From Spirochaetota bacterium (lineage in GTDB: Bacteria > Spirochaetota > UBA4802 > JAFGJZ01): a DNA stretch of 64,000 nt. Position numbers and translations under genes: made by a program. Shown here piece after piece: positions 27,420 through 35,877 of this stretch. The number at the start of each line of letters is the position of its first letter. The first letter of the stretch is position 1. The stretch lies in assembly GCA_016934935.1 (NCBI GenBank), contig JAFGRW010000106.1, positions 1 to 64,000 on the forward strand, given 5' to 3'. Below the pieces are notes generated by a model that searched no databases, was not told the DNA's origin, and saw nothing but the letters and a program-made list of their open reading frames with translations.

Positions 27420-28247
27420 ATGAGCCCATTGCCAATATTAGACAAGCTTACCGATGATGAATTTGCGTTTTTTAAAGCTATTGTTTACCGTGAAGCTGGT
27501 ATAAAATTATCAGATATGAAAGTTGCTCTACTGCAATCACGAATTATGCGACGCATGAGGGCCTTGCAGATTTCCACTTTTCGCGATTATCGAAATTATC
27601 TAAATGATTTTTATCAGGATGAAATTGTAGATTTTATAAACGCAGTAACAACAAATAAAACCGAGTTTTTACGTGAAAACAAACATTTCGATTTTATGCT
27701 TTCTACAGCGTTGCCAAACTTTGAAAAAAGCAATCGTGAAGAGATACGCATTTGGAGTGCTGGCTGTTCCACCGGCGAAGAGCCTTATTCAATAGCTGTA
27801 ACTTGCTGTGAATATTTTAATAAAAGTAAAATTCCGGTCAAAATTCTGGCAACCGACATTGACACGCAGGTTCTTATCCAGGGATATACTGGAATTTATC
27901 CTAAAAACACAATCGATGTTTTTACTCCGACGATTCAGCAACGTTATTTCAATGCAATTAACACAGAAAAGGGTGTACAGTATCAAGTTGTGCCTGAAGT
28001 AAAAAAGATGATTACTTTCAAAAGACTAAATTTGCTGGACAATACCTATCCCATGAGAAAAAAATTTGATATCATTTTTTGCAGAAATGTTATTATCTAT
28101 TTTGACAAAGATACTCAAAGGGTTCTTTTTGAAAAAATGTACAATTACATTGCCGATGATGGTTTTCTCTTTATAGGGCATTCAGAAAATTTGTCTGGCG
28201 TAAACAGTAATTTTAAAAGTGTCGGGCATACAATATACCGAAAATAG
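27420..28247 (+). CDS. cheR: Chemotaxis protein methyltransferase CheR
   Basis: CheR methylates glutamates of chemoreceptors with SAM. The product is 275 residues, typical. The N-terminal helical domain (about 10-75) ends in the conserved VTTNKTEFLRENKHFDFM; the SAM site is IRIWSAGCSTGEEPYSIA; then ATDIDTQVL and FDIIFCRNVIIYFDKDTQ. It follows the CheD-like gene by 67 bases, with AAGGGA 8 bases before the ATG. Confidence 0.96.
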   Translation: MSPLPILDKLTDDEFAFFKAIVYREAGIKLSDMKVALLQSRIMRRMRALQISTFRDYRNYLNDFYQDEIVDFINAVTTNKTEFLRENKHFDFMLSTALPNFEKSNREEIRIWSAGCSTGEEPYSIAVTCCEYFNKSKIPVKILATDIDTQVLIQGYTGIYPKNTIDVFTPTIQQRYFNAINTEKGVQYQVVPEVKKMITFKRLNLLDNTYPMRKKFDIIFCRNVIIYFDKDTQRVLFEKMYNYIADDGFLFIGHSENLSGVNSNFKSVGHTIYRK

Positions 28248-28263
28248 GTCAATAAGATCAATT

Positions 28264-28764
28264 ATGTTAAGCGAATATAAAAGCAAACTGAACCGGACAG
28301 TTGTAAAAATTTTTGCAGGTGAGTATTATATAGGGTGTGACTCCGAGATAATTAAGACTACTATCGGTGGATGTATTGCTGTGTGTATATGGTGCGCAAA
28401 TGGCTCTTATGGAGGCATGAACCATTATATGTTGCCATATAAAATGAATAGAAGTGATTATTTTCCAGAGAGTCATACTTTGTATGGAATCAATGCAGTA
28501 AGAGAGCTGGTTGATAATCTTAGAAGAGTTGGTGATCAAATTAGTGATTATGAGGCAGCAATTATTGGCGGGTCAAACATCGATTTAAATGATAGGTCTA
28601 TCAATAATATAAATATGGCAAGGCTGCTTTTGGAAGAGATGGATATTCGAGTTATAAGAGAAGATACTGGTGGTAACTGTATAAGAAAGATATCTTTTGA
28701 TACTTATTCAGGAGATATCACAATAGACAAAATTGATAAAACCAGTCAGTTAATGTTCGTATAA
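28264..28764 (+). CDS. cheD: Chemoreceptor glutamine deamidase CheD
   Basis: The product is about 166 residues. The catalytic pair is present: Cys in TTIGGCIAVCIW and His in GGMNHYMLPY. CheD deamidates receptor glutamines to glutamates, preparing them for CheR. C-terminal features YEAAIIGGSNI and IREDTGGNCIRKISFDTYSGDI match the family. The ATG at 28264 is chosen; the frame extends back into cheR with only a GTG. It is 16 bases after cheR. Confidence 0.93.
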   Translation: MLSEYKSKLNRTVVKIFAGEYYIGCDSEIIKTTIGGCIAVCIWCANGSYGGMNHYMLPYKMNRSDYFPESHTLYGINAVRELVDNLRRVGDQISDYEAAIIGGSNIDLNDRSINNINMARLLLEEMDIRVIREDTGGNCIRKISFDTYSGDITIDKIDKTSQLMFV

Positions 28765-28800
28765 TGTTGAATGTAAATAAATCCAGGAAAGAGGTTGAAA

Positions 28801-29844
28801 ATGGCTGATATCCGTGTACTTTGCGTTGATGATTCAGCACTTATTCGAAAACTTATGAATGAGCGTTTAGGTTCTGTTGACGGAATTGATGTTATTGCAA
28901 CAGCGCCTGATCCCTTTATAGCCGCAGAAAAAATTAAAACACTTAATCCCGATGTTGTAACTTTGGACATTGAGATGCCAAGAATGGATGGTCTGACTTT
29001 CCTTGAAAAACTGATGAAAATCAAGCCTTTACCGGTCATTATGGCCAGTTCTCTTACTGACAAAGGTGCAGAGCAGACGATAAAAGCAATTAAATCCGGT
29101 GCCTTCGATTTTGTATTAAAACCTCAACCGGGATCAGAAGAGCATTCTGTTGAAAGTTTCATAATGGAATTGGCACAAAAAATAAAGAGTGCCGCTAAGG
29201 AATCAGTTCGTAAACAGCGTTTTAACGGAATTGCTAAAGCAAAATCTGTTACTCAGATTACCGGAGACTGTGAGGCAACCAAACGGATAATTGCAATTGG
29301 TGCATCTACCGGAGGCACAGAAGTTATCGCAACAATACTGACCGCACTTCCCGAAAAAACCCCGGGTATAGTTATTACTCAACATATGCCACCCAAGTTT
29401 ACAAGGGCATTCGCAGAAAGAATTGATTCAATGGCGAAAATCAATGTTAAAGAGGCCGAGGATGGTGACGTGCTGAAAAATTCAACAGCTTATATTGCCC
29501 CGGGTGGTACACAAATGTCTGTACGACATATCAAGGATTGTTTCAGAATTATTGTTAATGATGATCCACCTTTGAACAGACATAAACCATCGGTAGATGT
29601 ATTATTCAATTCCGTGGCTGAGTGTAACGCGAAAGATACAATCGGAATAATTCTGACTGGTATGGGAGCGGATGGCGCCGATGGTATGAAGAAAATGCAC
29701 GATTCAGGATGCTATACAATAGCTCAAGATGAAAAATCTTCAGTAATTTTCGGTATGCCCAACGAAGCCATAAAAAGAGGTGGTGTTGATAAGGTCGAAA
29801 ATATAGAAGGAATTATTCAGTTGCTAACCAGGACTATAAGTTAG
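28801..29844 (+). CDS. cheB: Chemotaxis response regulator / methylesterase CheB
   Basis: CheB removes methyl groups from receptors when phosphorylated by CheA. The product is 347 residues. The receiver domain (1-125) has VLCVDDSALIRK, VTLDIEMPRMDG and MASSLTD, and the linker is followed by the esterase domain from about 160: IAIGASTGGTEV (catalytic Ser), TQHMPPKFTRAFAERID (His) and ILTGMGADGADGM (Asp). The ATG at 28801 has AAAGAGG 6-9 bases upstream; a TTG two codons earlier is less likely. Last gene of the che operon. Confidence 0.96.
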   Translation: MADIRVLCVDDSALIRKLMNERLGSVDGIDVIATAPDPFIAAEKIKTLNPDVVTLDIEMPRMDGLTFLEKLMKIKPLPVIMASSLTDKGAEQTIKAIKSGAFDFVLKPQPGSEEHSVESFIMELAQKIKSAAKESVRKQRFNGIAKAKSVTQITGDCEATKRIIAIGASTGGTEVIATILTALPEKTPGIVITQHMPPKFTRAFAERIDSMAKINVKEAEDGDVLKNSTAYIAPGGTQMSVRHIKDCFRIIVNDDPPLNRHKPSVDVLFNSVAECNAKDTIGIILTGMGADGADGMKKMHDSGCYTIAQDEKSSVIFGMPNEAIKRGGVDKVENIEGIIQLLTRTIS

Positions 29845-29847
29845 AAT

Positions 29848-30156
29848 TTAAACAACTAAAGTATCGTTATTGATTTCGAAGAAATCAATTAAATGCGCTG
29901 TTTCAAATACAGTTTTTAAAGTAGAACTTATTCTACTAATTACAATATCTATATTATCTTCGTTAAGAACCTTTTTTTTCCACATTAATAAACCCATTAA
30001 TTCCGAAGGTAAATGCAGGGTTTGTCCCAGATCCAGATATATCCTGTTAAAACCTTCAGCGATTAACGCGTCAATTGTGTTCTCAAGATCAAGTTTATCT
30101 TCAAGCGTAGCCTTTTCATTTATTACAATAATGGTAGATCCGCTCACTTTAATCAT
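29848..30156 (-). CDS. STAS-like protein convergent with cheB
   Basis: The product is 102 residues. The layout (STIIVINEKATLEDKLDLENTIDALIAEGFNRIYLDLGQTLHLPSELMGLLMWKKK, then IDIVISRISSTLKTVFETAHLIDFFEI) follows a STAS fold, but the switch loop reads LPSELM rather than DSSG. It retains one serine there. It runs opposite to cheB, 3 bases away, so it belongs to a separate transcript. The 240 bases before it (30157-30394) hold no gene. Confidence 0.7.
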   Translation of the reverse strand: MIKVSGSTIIVINEKATLEDKLDLENTIDALIAEGFNRIYLDLGQTLHLPSELMGLLMWKKKVLNEDNIDIVISRISSTLKTVFETAHLIDFFEINNDTLVV

Positions 30157-30394
30157 ATATAACCTGTATGCCTTTATTGATTACAATTATATACATTGTA
30201 AAAATGAGGTAATAACTGTCAATCTTAATTGAGACTAAAGGTTTAAAAGTTACATCATGTGATTTATTTGCGATGAATTATGTATAACGTTAAAAGATTT
30301 TGTTTAACGTGCAACGGTAAAAATAATTATGCTGTAAAGGTTAGTGAGAAAAGACTTTTAAAAAGGAAATTAAGTAGCATTGTTTGGAAAAACA

Positions 30395-32533
30395 CTATAG
30401 CACAAACAGAGAAAATTCTCTAAGAAAAATAAATGTTTTTTCAAAAAAAATGTTGTTCTTATCAGTATCTAAAATGGGTGCAAGAATTTCTATCGTTTCA
30501 TCAAATGCAAATTCCATATAAAGCCCATGACTGTTATAGAATTTTCCTATGTTTGATCCAGTTTTCTTTGATACATTAATCTCATAACTTTCTCCATATG
30601 TGTAAAATGAAACTGTGGTGCAATCTGAATCACAATAAATCTCCGGCTTGCGTGCAATAAAAATAGATTTATATCCGGTTTGAGGACTGCTGTTCAGTGA
30701 TTTTGCAATAAAGTCGCTTTTAATGGCTGATGGAGCAGTTTTTTCCCCAAACCAGTGTTGTACCGGTTTGTCCAGTTCTCTCATTTTCATATAATTATAA
30801 AGAGCCCTATTGAGTGGAGTTGTAAAATTATCATGGTTTGTTCTGTTGATTTCGTTAAATGCTATGTCATTCATACAAAAATCATGGTCGTGTTTTTTTA
30901 TTTTTATTCCATATTTTTCCGGATTTGAGAATATCCGACTGTGACAGGTTAGCGTGAATTTATGCCAGTACGCCGAATCTATACATCCGTTAGCAAAGAG
31001 TTGTCTTACAGTTTCAAGAGAATCCACTGTCTCTTGAGCTGTTTGCCCCGGATAACCATACATCAGGTAAGCGTGAACAAGTATCCCTGCTGATGACAAG
31101 TTGTATGTAGCTTTTGCAATCTGGTTAACAGTTACTCCTTTATCAATAAGTGACAGTATTCTAGGTGAAGCTACTTCAAGGCCGCCTGCAAGGGCAATAC
31201 ATCCTGACATGGCAAGAAGCTTTGCAAGATCAGCAGTGTAACAGGTATCAAAGCGGACATTTGTCCAGTATGTTATGCTAATATTGCGTTTTAACAGCTC
31301 GATAGCAATTTTTTTAAGAAGTGCCGGGGGAGCAGCTTCATCCGTAAAATGGAAACCTGTTTCTCCGGTGTCGATGATGCATTTTTCGATTCGTGCTATA
31401 ATATCTTCAATGTGTAATGGATGAAAATTGTTGATATAGTCGAGTGAAGTATCGCAAAACGTGCATCTTGACCAGTAACATCCGTGGGCAATTGTAAGCT
31501 TGTTCCAAAATCCGTCGTTCCAGAGACGCATCATGGGATTATCTGAATCAAACATTGAAATATATCTTGATGGATCTGTGTCCGTGTAATCGGGAAACAT
31601 AATATTCTTTGAAATGGTACTTTTTTTAAAAACAGAATTTGCTATAGAATTGCCCTGTAAGCTAAGACAGTTGTGAATCTCCGTTTTATCAATTTTACCT
31701 GCGCGATATTCGAGAAGTTTTTCAAATGGAATCTCTCCGTCATCGAAAAAAAGATAATCAATATATTTAAAGAAGTCTGTTGAAGTTATGTTTCTTAGTT
31801 CGGTATTCACAAATCCGCCTCCAGCACATATGATTATGTCCGGAAATTCATTTTTGATCATCTGGCTGCATCGTAAAACCGAAAAAAGAGTACCGGGGAA
31901 AGGAATTGTGAAACCGATTACAGTTGGCTTACTCTTCACTATTTTTTTCCTTAAAAGATCCAGATATGTATTTTCAATTTGTGAAGGTTTTTTTATTAAC
32001 TCATTTTGAATGGTTTTGAAAAACGGAATACCTAAAGCGGTAGATTCCTTATATTTTACAATTTCAAAACCTTTATCCAGACAACATCTGATTGCAAGGG
32101 CGATATCCTCTATATACAAAGTTGCCAGATATCGTCCTTTGTCTAAAGTATCAAAAATTGAAAAAATTTCAGAATTTTCAACCTTATCAAAGTGCGGGCC
32201 TTCGGGTAAAAGGTCTCTTGAAATTATTCTATGAGCGTAGGTTCTGTTGGCTCCGGTAAGAAATTTAATTACTGGATCAATTGTTGAGATGTAACGCTCC
32301 CGGTTTTTATAAAAATCATGAAATGGTTGTTTAATTTTCTTGCTAATTGCAACTTCGTACATTTTGGAAATGAATTCGGAATTGAAGATAGAGTGAGCGC
32401 ATTCGATATTCAGATCATAATGAGTACAAGTATAACCTTTTTGACGTAGATAGCCCAAGAGATACAGAAGAGCAGGATATGGGGTATTAAGCTGAAGTAG
32501 AGGGGGGGTAACTAACAGAATATTATCTTTCAT
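30395..32533 (-). CDS. B12-binding radical SAM protein
   Basis: The product is 712 residues. The first 270 or so look like a B12-binding domain (LLVTPPLLQLNTPYPALLYLLGYLRQKGY, VIGFTIPFPGTLF, GGGFVNTELR). The radical SAM core follows: HGCYWSRCTFCD (about 350-361) has spacing Cx4Cx2C instead of the usual Cx3Cx2C, then GLEVASPRILSLIDKGV and YLMYGYPGQTAQET. These enzymes often do methylations or rearrangements of unknown substrates. It is the last gene of a minus operon, 2 bases after recO, and its product is not predictable. Confidence 0.88.
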   Translation of the reverse strand: MKDNILLVTPPLLQLNTPYPALLYLLGYLRQKGYTCTHYDLNIECAHSIFNSEFISKMYEVAISKKIKQPFHDFYKNRERYISTIDPVIKFLTGANRTYAHRIISRDLLPEGPHFDKVENSEIFSIFDTLDKGRYLATLYIEDIALAIRCCLDKGFEIVKYKESTALGIPFFKTIQNELIKKPSQIENTYLDLLRKKIVKSKPTVIGFTIPFPGTLFSVLRCSQMIKNEFPDIIICAGGGFVNTELRNITSTDFFKYIDYLFFDDGEIPFEKLLEYRAGKIDKTEIHNCLSLQGNSIANSVFKKSTISKNIMFPDYTDTDPSRYISMFDSDNPMMRLWNDGFWNKLTIAHGCYWSRCTFCDTSLDYINNFHPLHIEDIIARIEKCIIDTGETGFHFTDEAAPPALLKKIAIELLKRNISITYWTNVRFDTCYTADLAKLLAMSGCIALAGGLEVASPRILSLIDKGVTVNQIAKATYNLSSAGILVHAYLMYGYPGQTAQETVDSLETVRQLFANGCIDSAYWHKFTLTCHSRIFSNPEKYGIKIKKHDHDFCMNDIAFNEINRTNHDNFTTPLNRALYNYMKMRELDKPVQHWFGEKTAPSAIKSDFIAKSLNSSPQTGYKSIFIARKPEIYCDSDCTTVSFYTYGESYEINVSKKTGSNIGKFYNSHGLYMEFAFDETIEILAPILDTDKNNIFFEKTFIFLREFSLFVL

Positions 32534-32535
32534 TA

Positions 32536-33222
32536 TTATACTTTTTCGTTAAAGAGAGTGGATTTGGATAAAATTTCTATATGGTAATAATTTTCAAAAT
32601 AGGTAATAAGAGTATAGAGCGTTTGTTTGATATCTTTATCATTGAAAAGCGAACAATCAATATTGTCAAATTTATTTGTTAAAGCTGTTTTTAAAAAAAC
32701 AAAACCATTATCATTAATATTCATTTCAAGACTATGATTGCGATCCTTTATAACCGGGAACGATAAGGGGTCAGGAAGGATACCTTGTTGTTTTATTAAA
32801 TGACAAAAAAAAGCCAGAGACAGGTGAAACGGAAACTGTGTTACACAAACTGATTCAATTGCTTTCTTTAGCATAAGGTACGTGTAAAGATGAGGCATAT
32901 GCGGTGCTGAACTTTTCATTATTAGTTCAAGTATAAGAAAGGCGTTCATCGAGTTTTCATATGTGATTGAATTACCGATATTATGCCTTATTACAGAAAA
33001 ATTATTAGCATAATAGATAGACGATCCTGTCTTTTTGTAAAAAGTTATATTTAGCAGCGTTCCCGGATCTGATGCGCTTATATCTCTTTTTTTTGATTTT
33101 TTAAGACCTTTGATTATAAACCGGGTTAGCCCTTCTGTTTCAGTAAAAACAGAGGCAATAATATCTGCTTCGCTTGAAATCCTGGAAGAGAGTACTACTC
33201 CTTCGGTTGAAGTTATTATCAT
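32536..33222 (-). CDS. recO: DNA repair protein RecO
   Basis: RecO helps load RecA on single-stranded DNA with RecF/RecR. The product is 228 residues, typical. The N-terminal OB-fold has TEGVVLSSRISSEADIIASVFTETEGLTRFIIKGLKKSKKRD; the helical part follows (AFLILELIMKSSAPHMPHLYTYLMLKKAI). No zinc-finger cysteines are obvious, as in many RecO proteins. It lies 4 bases after the CBS-domain gene, a common neighbourhood. Confidence 0.88.
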   Translation of the reverse strand: MIITSTEGVVLSSRISSEADIIASVFTETEGLTRFIIKGLKKSKKRDISASDPGTLLNITFYKKTGSSIYYANNFSVIRHNIGNSITYENSMNAFLILELIMKSSAPHMPHLYTYLMLKKAIESVCVTQFPFHLSLAFFCHLIKQQGILPDPLSFPVIKDRNHSLEMNINDNGFVFLKTALTNKFDNIDCSLFNDKDIKQTLYTLITYFENYYHIEILSKSTLFNEKV

Positions 33223-33226
33223 CTAT

Positions 33227-34063
33227 CTAGTCATTTTTACGGGATTTTGTTTTTCTTATTGTTAACCTGTTAATTCGTGTCCCTTCTATCTCTTTGACTT
33301 CGAATCTTAGTGAGCCATATTCAATAGAATCATTTTTTTCGGGAATTTTACCGAAAAGATCAAAAACAAGACCACCGATTGTATCAAATTCATCTGTTGG
33401 AAGAGAAACTTCTATTTCGCTGTTAAGGTCGGTAATTGACATTCGCGAATCAACATCAAAAGAATTTTTGGTCAGCTTTACAAATTCAGGCGTCTCGTGT
33501 TCGTCAAATTCGTCATTTATATCACCAACAATCTCTTCAAGAATGTCTTCCATCGTTACAAGCCCGGCAACTCCGCCATATTCATCAACTACAATAGCTA
33601 AATGCTGTCTTTTTTTCTTGAAATCGACAAGTAACTCATCCAGGGGCATTGTTTCGGGTATAAAAAAAGGTTTATGAAGTTCCCTTTTTAAATCGAATTT
33701 GCGTCGTTTGTCAATAATATAGGTTAAAAGATTTTTTACGTAAAGAATACCTGTTATTTCATCAATAGTTGAGTCATAAACAGGTATTCGGGAATGCCCG
33801 GCGTCTGAGGCGATGGTAATAATTTCCTTTAGAGAGGTATTGCATCTTATCGAAACAATATCCACACGAGGTATCATAATTTCCCGTGCACAAAGTTCCG
33901 ACAGCTTCATGATACCTTGAATCATCTGTTTTTTAGATTCTTCCAGCCCGTTATTAACAAAATCGAGTATTTCCCTCTCTTTCCCACGCTGTTTCCGGGG
34001 TGAACGCTTGAAAAAAGACAAAAATGGAGAAATGGTACTACCAGGTTCCGTGTCAGATTCCAT
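33227..34063 (-). CDS. CorC/HlyC-type CBS-domain protein
   Basis: The product is 278 residues and soluble. A short lead (about 25-55) is followed by a CBS pair: IMIPRVDIVSIRCNTSLKEIITIASDAGHSRIPVYD and LDELLVDFKKKRQHLAIVVDEYGGVAGLVTMEDILEEIVG (about 60-185). The CorC_HlyC transporter-associated domain follows (DEFDTIGGLVFDLFGKIP, about 205-275). It lacks the membrane DUF21 domain, so it is the short HlyC/CorC form linked to metal or drug tolerance. Neighbours: an unknown gene upstream, recO downstream. Confidence 0.9.
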   Translation of the reverse strand: MESDTEPGSTISPFLSFFKRSPRKQRGKEREILDFVNNGLEESKKQMIQGIMKLSELCAREIMIPRVDIVSIRCNTSLKEIITIASDAGHSRIPVYDSTIDEITGILYVKNLLTYIIDKRRKFDLKRELHKPFFIPETMPLDELLVDFKKKRQHLAIVVDEYGGVAGLVTMEDILEEIVGDINDEFDEHETPEFVKLTKNSFDVDSRMSITDLNSEIEVSLPTDEFDTIGGLVFDLFGKIPEKNDSIEYGSLRFEVKEIEGTRINRLTIRKTKSRKND

Positions 34064-34107
34064 ATCGGTTTAAAAAAACTCCCTTAATAATCAGTTTTAA
34101 GCAACAA

Positions 34108-34656
34108 TTATGAAGACCATACGGTAAACTTGTGTAGAGTTTCAAGAAATTTTTCTGTTACTATTCTGCAATCTTCCTTACGAAGCCCGCAATCGTTATA
34201 TAATGAATCTGCCATAAACTTTCTGATGGCCATATAAACGTCTTTGGTTGGAAAAAAGATAAAACAGTAGTTGTCTCCCATTGCGTTTAGAATGGTGAAA
34301 GATGAGTAGAGCATATGAGGTTCTTTGGATATATAAATCTTTTCCTGCCGTTTGCCAGCGTGGTAGTGGCACTCATCAAATCTGTAAGGGATAGAGGCTC
34401 CGTCTTCACGGTGTACTGGTTCAACATAGTTTTTAGAGTATGTTGGAGGTTCTACTAGAATATGACATCTGTTGCCATCGGTTTTAAAAGTCAGCCCGTC
34501 AGGTCCTTGAAAAATATCCTTAACATTTTTAAACGCTGTTAACTCGTAAATAGTGTATATTGTAGATCCCGTAAAGAAAGAGGAGATAATAAATCCGCCT
34601 TCCATGGGTATCTGATTAGTTTTGTAAGCCTTTAAAAGGGACATTGCTTTTGCCAT
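34108..34656 (-). CDS. Conserved-looking hypothetical protein
   Basis: The product is 182 residues, soluble, with no signal peptide. I do not recognise the family. It opens MAKAMSLLKAYKTNQIPMEGG and contains FDECHYHAGKRQEKIYIS, NAMGDNYCFIFFPTKDVYMAIRKFMADSLYNDCG. There is no clear motif. It is the first gene of the minus group with the CBS protein, recO and the radical SAM gene (44 bases before the CBS gene). The ATG has GGAGTG about 10 bases upstream. Confidence 0.75.
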   Translation of the reverse strand: MAKAMSLLKAYKTNQIPMEGGFIISSFFTGSTIYTIYELTAFKNVKDIFQGPDGLTFKTDGNRCHILVEPPTYSKNYVEPVHREDGASIPYRFDECHYHAGKRQEKIYISKEPHMLYSSFTILNAMGDNYCFIFFPTKDVYMAIRKFMADSLYNDCGLRKEDCRIVTEKFLETLHKFTVWSS

Positions 34657-34860
34657 GACATCACACTCCAGAAGTTTGTCGATTTCGTTGATATTGTGTA
34701 ATTGCTTAGTACATATAACAATATAAACCTCGTTTAATATACTATTTATGTGTAATTATATCAATGTTTTTTTATCTGAAAAAGCTAAAAAGAAATAGTA
34801 CTATTTATAAAAAAGTGTTGATACAAAGCTGAAAAGGACTCAAATTGATATAAAAAGGGC

Positions 34861-34890
34861 TTGCATTGATGATAATAACTCTGATATAAT
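34861..34890 (+). promoter_or_regulatory. Sigma-70-type promoter of the ankyrin lipoprotein gene
   Basis: TTGCAT (34861-34866), 18-base spacer, perfect TATAAT (34885-34890). It points towards the ankyrin gene, which starts 172 bases further on, so the message should have a leader of about 165 bases. The rest of the 406-base gap to the left holds nothing recognisable. Confidence 0.7.
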
Positions 34891-34903
34891 GTCAAAATGT
34901 CTT

Positions 34904-35003
34904 GAGGATAAACGGTTTTACGCTATCCTCGGGAATTTGGAGAGTTTTTTTAAGAAAGCTGGATCCGGAGCAGTAAAAGCTCTATCATGGGGGTCTTTCT
35001 TAA
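34904..35003 (+). promoter_or_regulatory. Structured leader RNA before the ankyrin lipoprotein gene
   Basis: Three inverted repeats lie just after the predicted transcription start: gaggata/tatcctc (34904-34910, 34924-34930), ttaagaaag/cttttcttaa-like ttaagaaag and ctttcttaa (34950-34958, 34995-35003), and inside the latter gagc/gctc. All stems end 60 bases before the ATG. It could be a regulatory leader or a small RNA. No known riboswitch matches by eye. Confidence 0.45.
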
Positions 35004-35062
35004 TAAAAACAATGGGGGAATTACCTCTGGAAATAATAAATGTATTTTAAAAGGAGATTGTT

Positions 35063-35824
35063 ATGTACAAAATGATGCAGGTTCTTGTTGTTGTTCTGGT
35101 CTCATTGTTTGTTGTATCCTGTGCTTCCGGCGATAAACGTCCTGTTAACATGGAACTTACCAATGCCGCTAATACCGGGGATCTTGATAAGATCAAAAAA
35201 ATGGTAGAAGAAGATGGCGCGGATGTTAACTCGATAGACCGAAAGGGATACAGTACTCTTCATCATGCTTCCAACAAAGGATATCTTGATATTGTTAATT
35301 ATCTAAACGAAAAATCGGTTAACGTAAAGACAGAGGATAGCGGTAAAGCGCATCCACTGCATCATGCCGCGTATATGGGGCATATAGATATAGTACGTCA
35401 GCTGGTTGAATCAGGTTCTGACGTTAATTCAATGACCGAGAAAGGATTTACACCTGTTGAAAGAGCTTCTTATCGAGGTCATATCGACGTTGTGAAATAT
35501 CTTGTTGCTAAAGGTGCAGATGAAAGTATCGCTACTGTTTCGGGAGATACACCTTTGCACATGGCCGCTTTTGCCGGACATGTAGAGATCGTTAAGTTTT
35601 TCGCAACTCGTGATAAATTTGACGTGAATGTAGTCGAAACCAGAGGATATACTGCTTTGCATTACGCGGCATTTAAAAACAGACAGGATGTTGTTGCAGT
35701 TTTGCTTGAAAACGGTGCCGACGCTACGATTGCCAGCGCTGACGGAATGACTGCTTTGCAGCTTGCAGAAAGAACAAAAAATGCTGCATTAATCTCCATG
35801 ATTAAATCAAAAATAGCTGAATAA
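35063..35824 (+). CDS. Ankyrin-repeat lipoprotein
   Basis: The product is 253 residues. The signal peptide ends in a lipobox LFVVSC with lipidated Cys20, so the protein is anchored on the periplasmic side of the inner membrane or in the outer membrane. Six or so ankyrin repeats follow (from about 32), for example GYSTLHHASNKGYLDIVNYL, HPLHHAAYMGHIDIVRQLVESG, DTPLHMAAFAGHVEIVKFF, GYTALHYAAFKNRQDVVAVLLENG. Such repeats bind proteins. AAAAGGAG lies 8 bases before the ATG. The partner is unknown; catalase-associated or surface roles are known for other ankyrin proteins but nothing here points to one. Confidence 0.92.
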   Translation: MYKMMQVLVVVLVSLFVVSCASGDKRPVNMELTNAANTGDLDKIKKMVEEDGADVNSIDRKGYSTLHHASNKGYLDIVNYLNEKSVNVKTEDSGKAHPLHHAAYMGHIDIVRQLVESGSDVNSMTEKGFTPVERASYRGHIDVVKYLVAKGADESIATVSGDTPLHMAAFAGHVEIVKFFATRDKFDVNVVETRGYTALHYAAFKNRQDVVAVLLENGADATIASADGMTALQLAERTKNAALISMIKSKIAE

Positions 35825-35832
35825 ATCAACAG

Positions 35833-35865
35833 GATTACAGGTGGGATATCCCGCCTGTAATCTTC
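35833..35865 (+). terminator. Terminator-like hairpin after the ankyrin gene
   Basis: A 14-bp stem with one G-T pair (35833-35846 and 35849-35862, loop ta) followed by a weak ttct tail. It ends 15 bases before the next start, so it separates the lipoprotein gene from the glycosyltransferase gene or forms the latter's leader. Confidence 0.7.
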
Positions 35866-35877
35866 TCCGGATCACAA

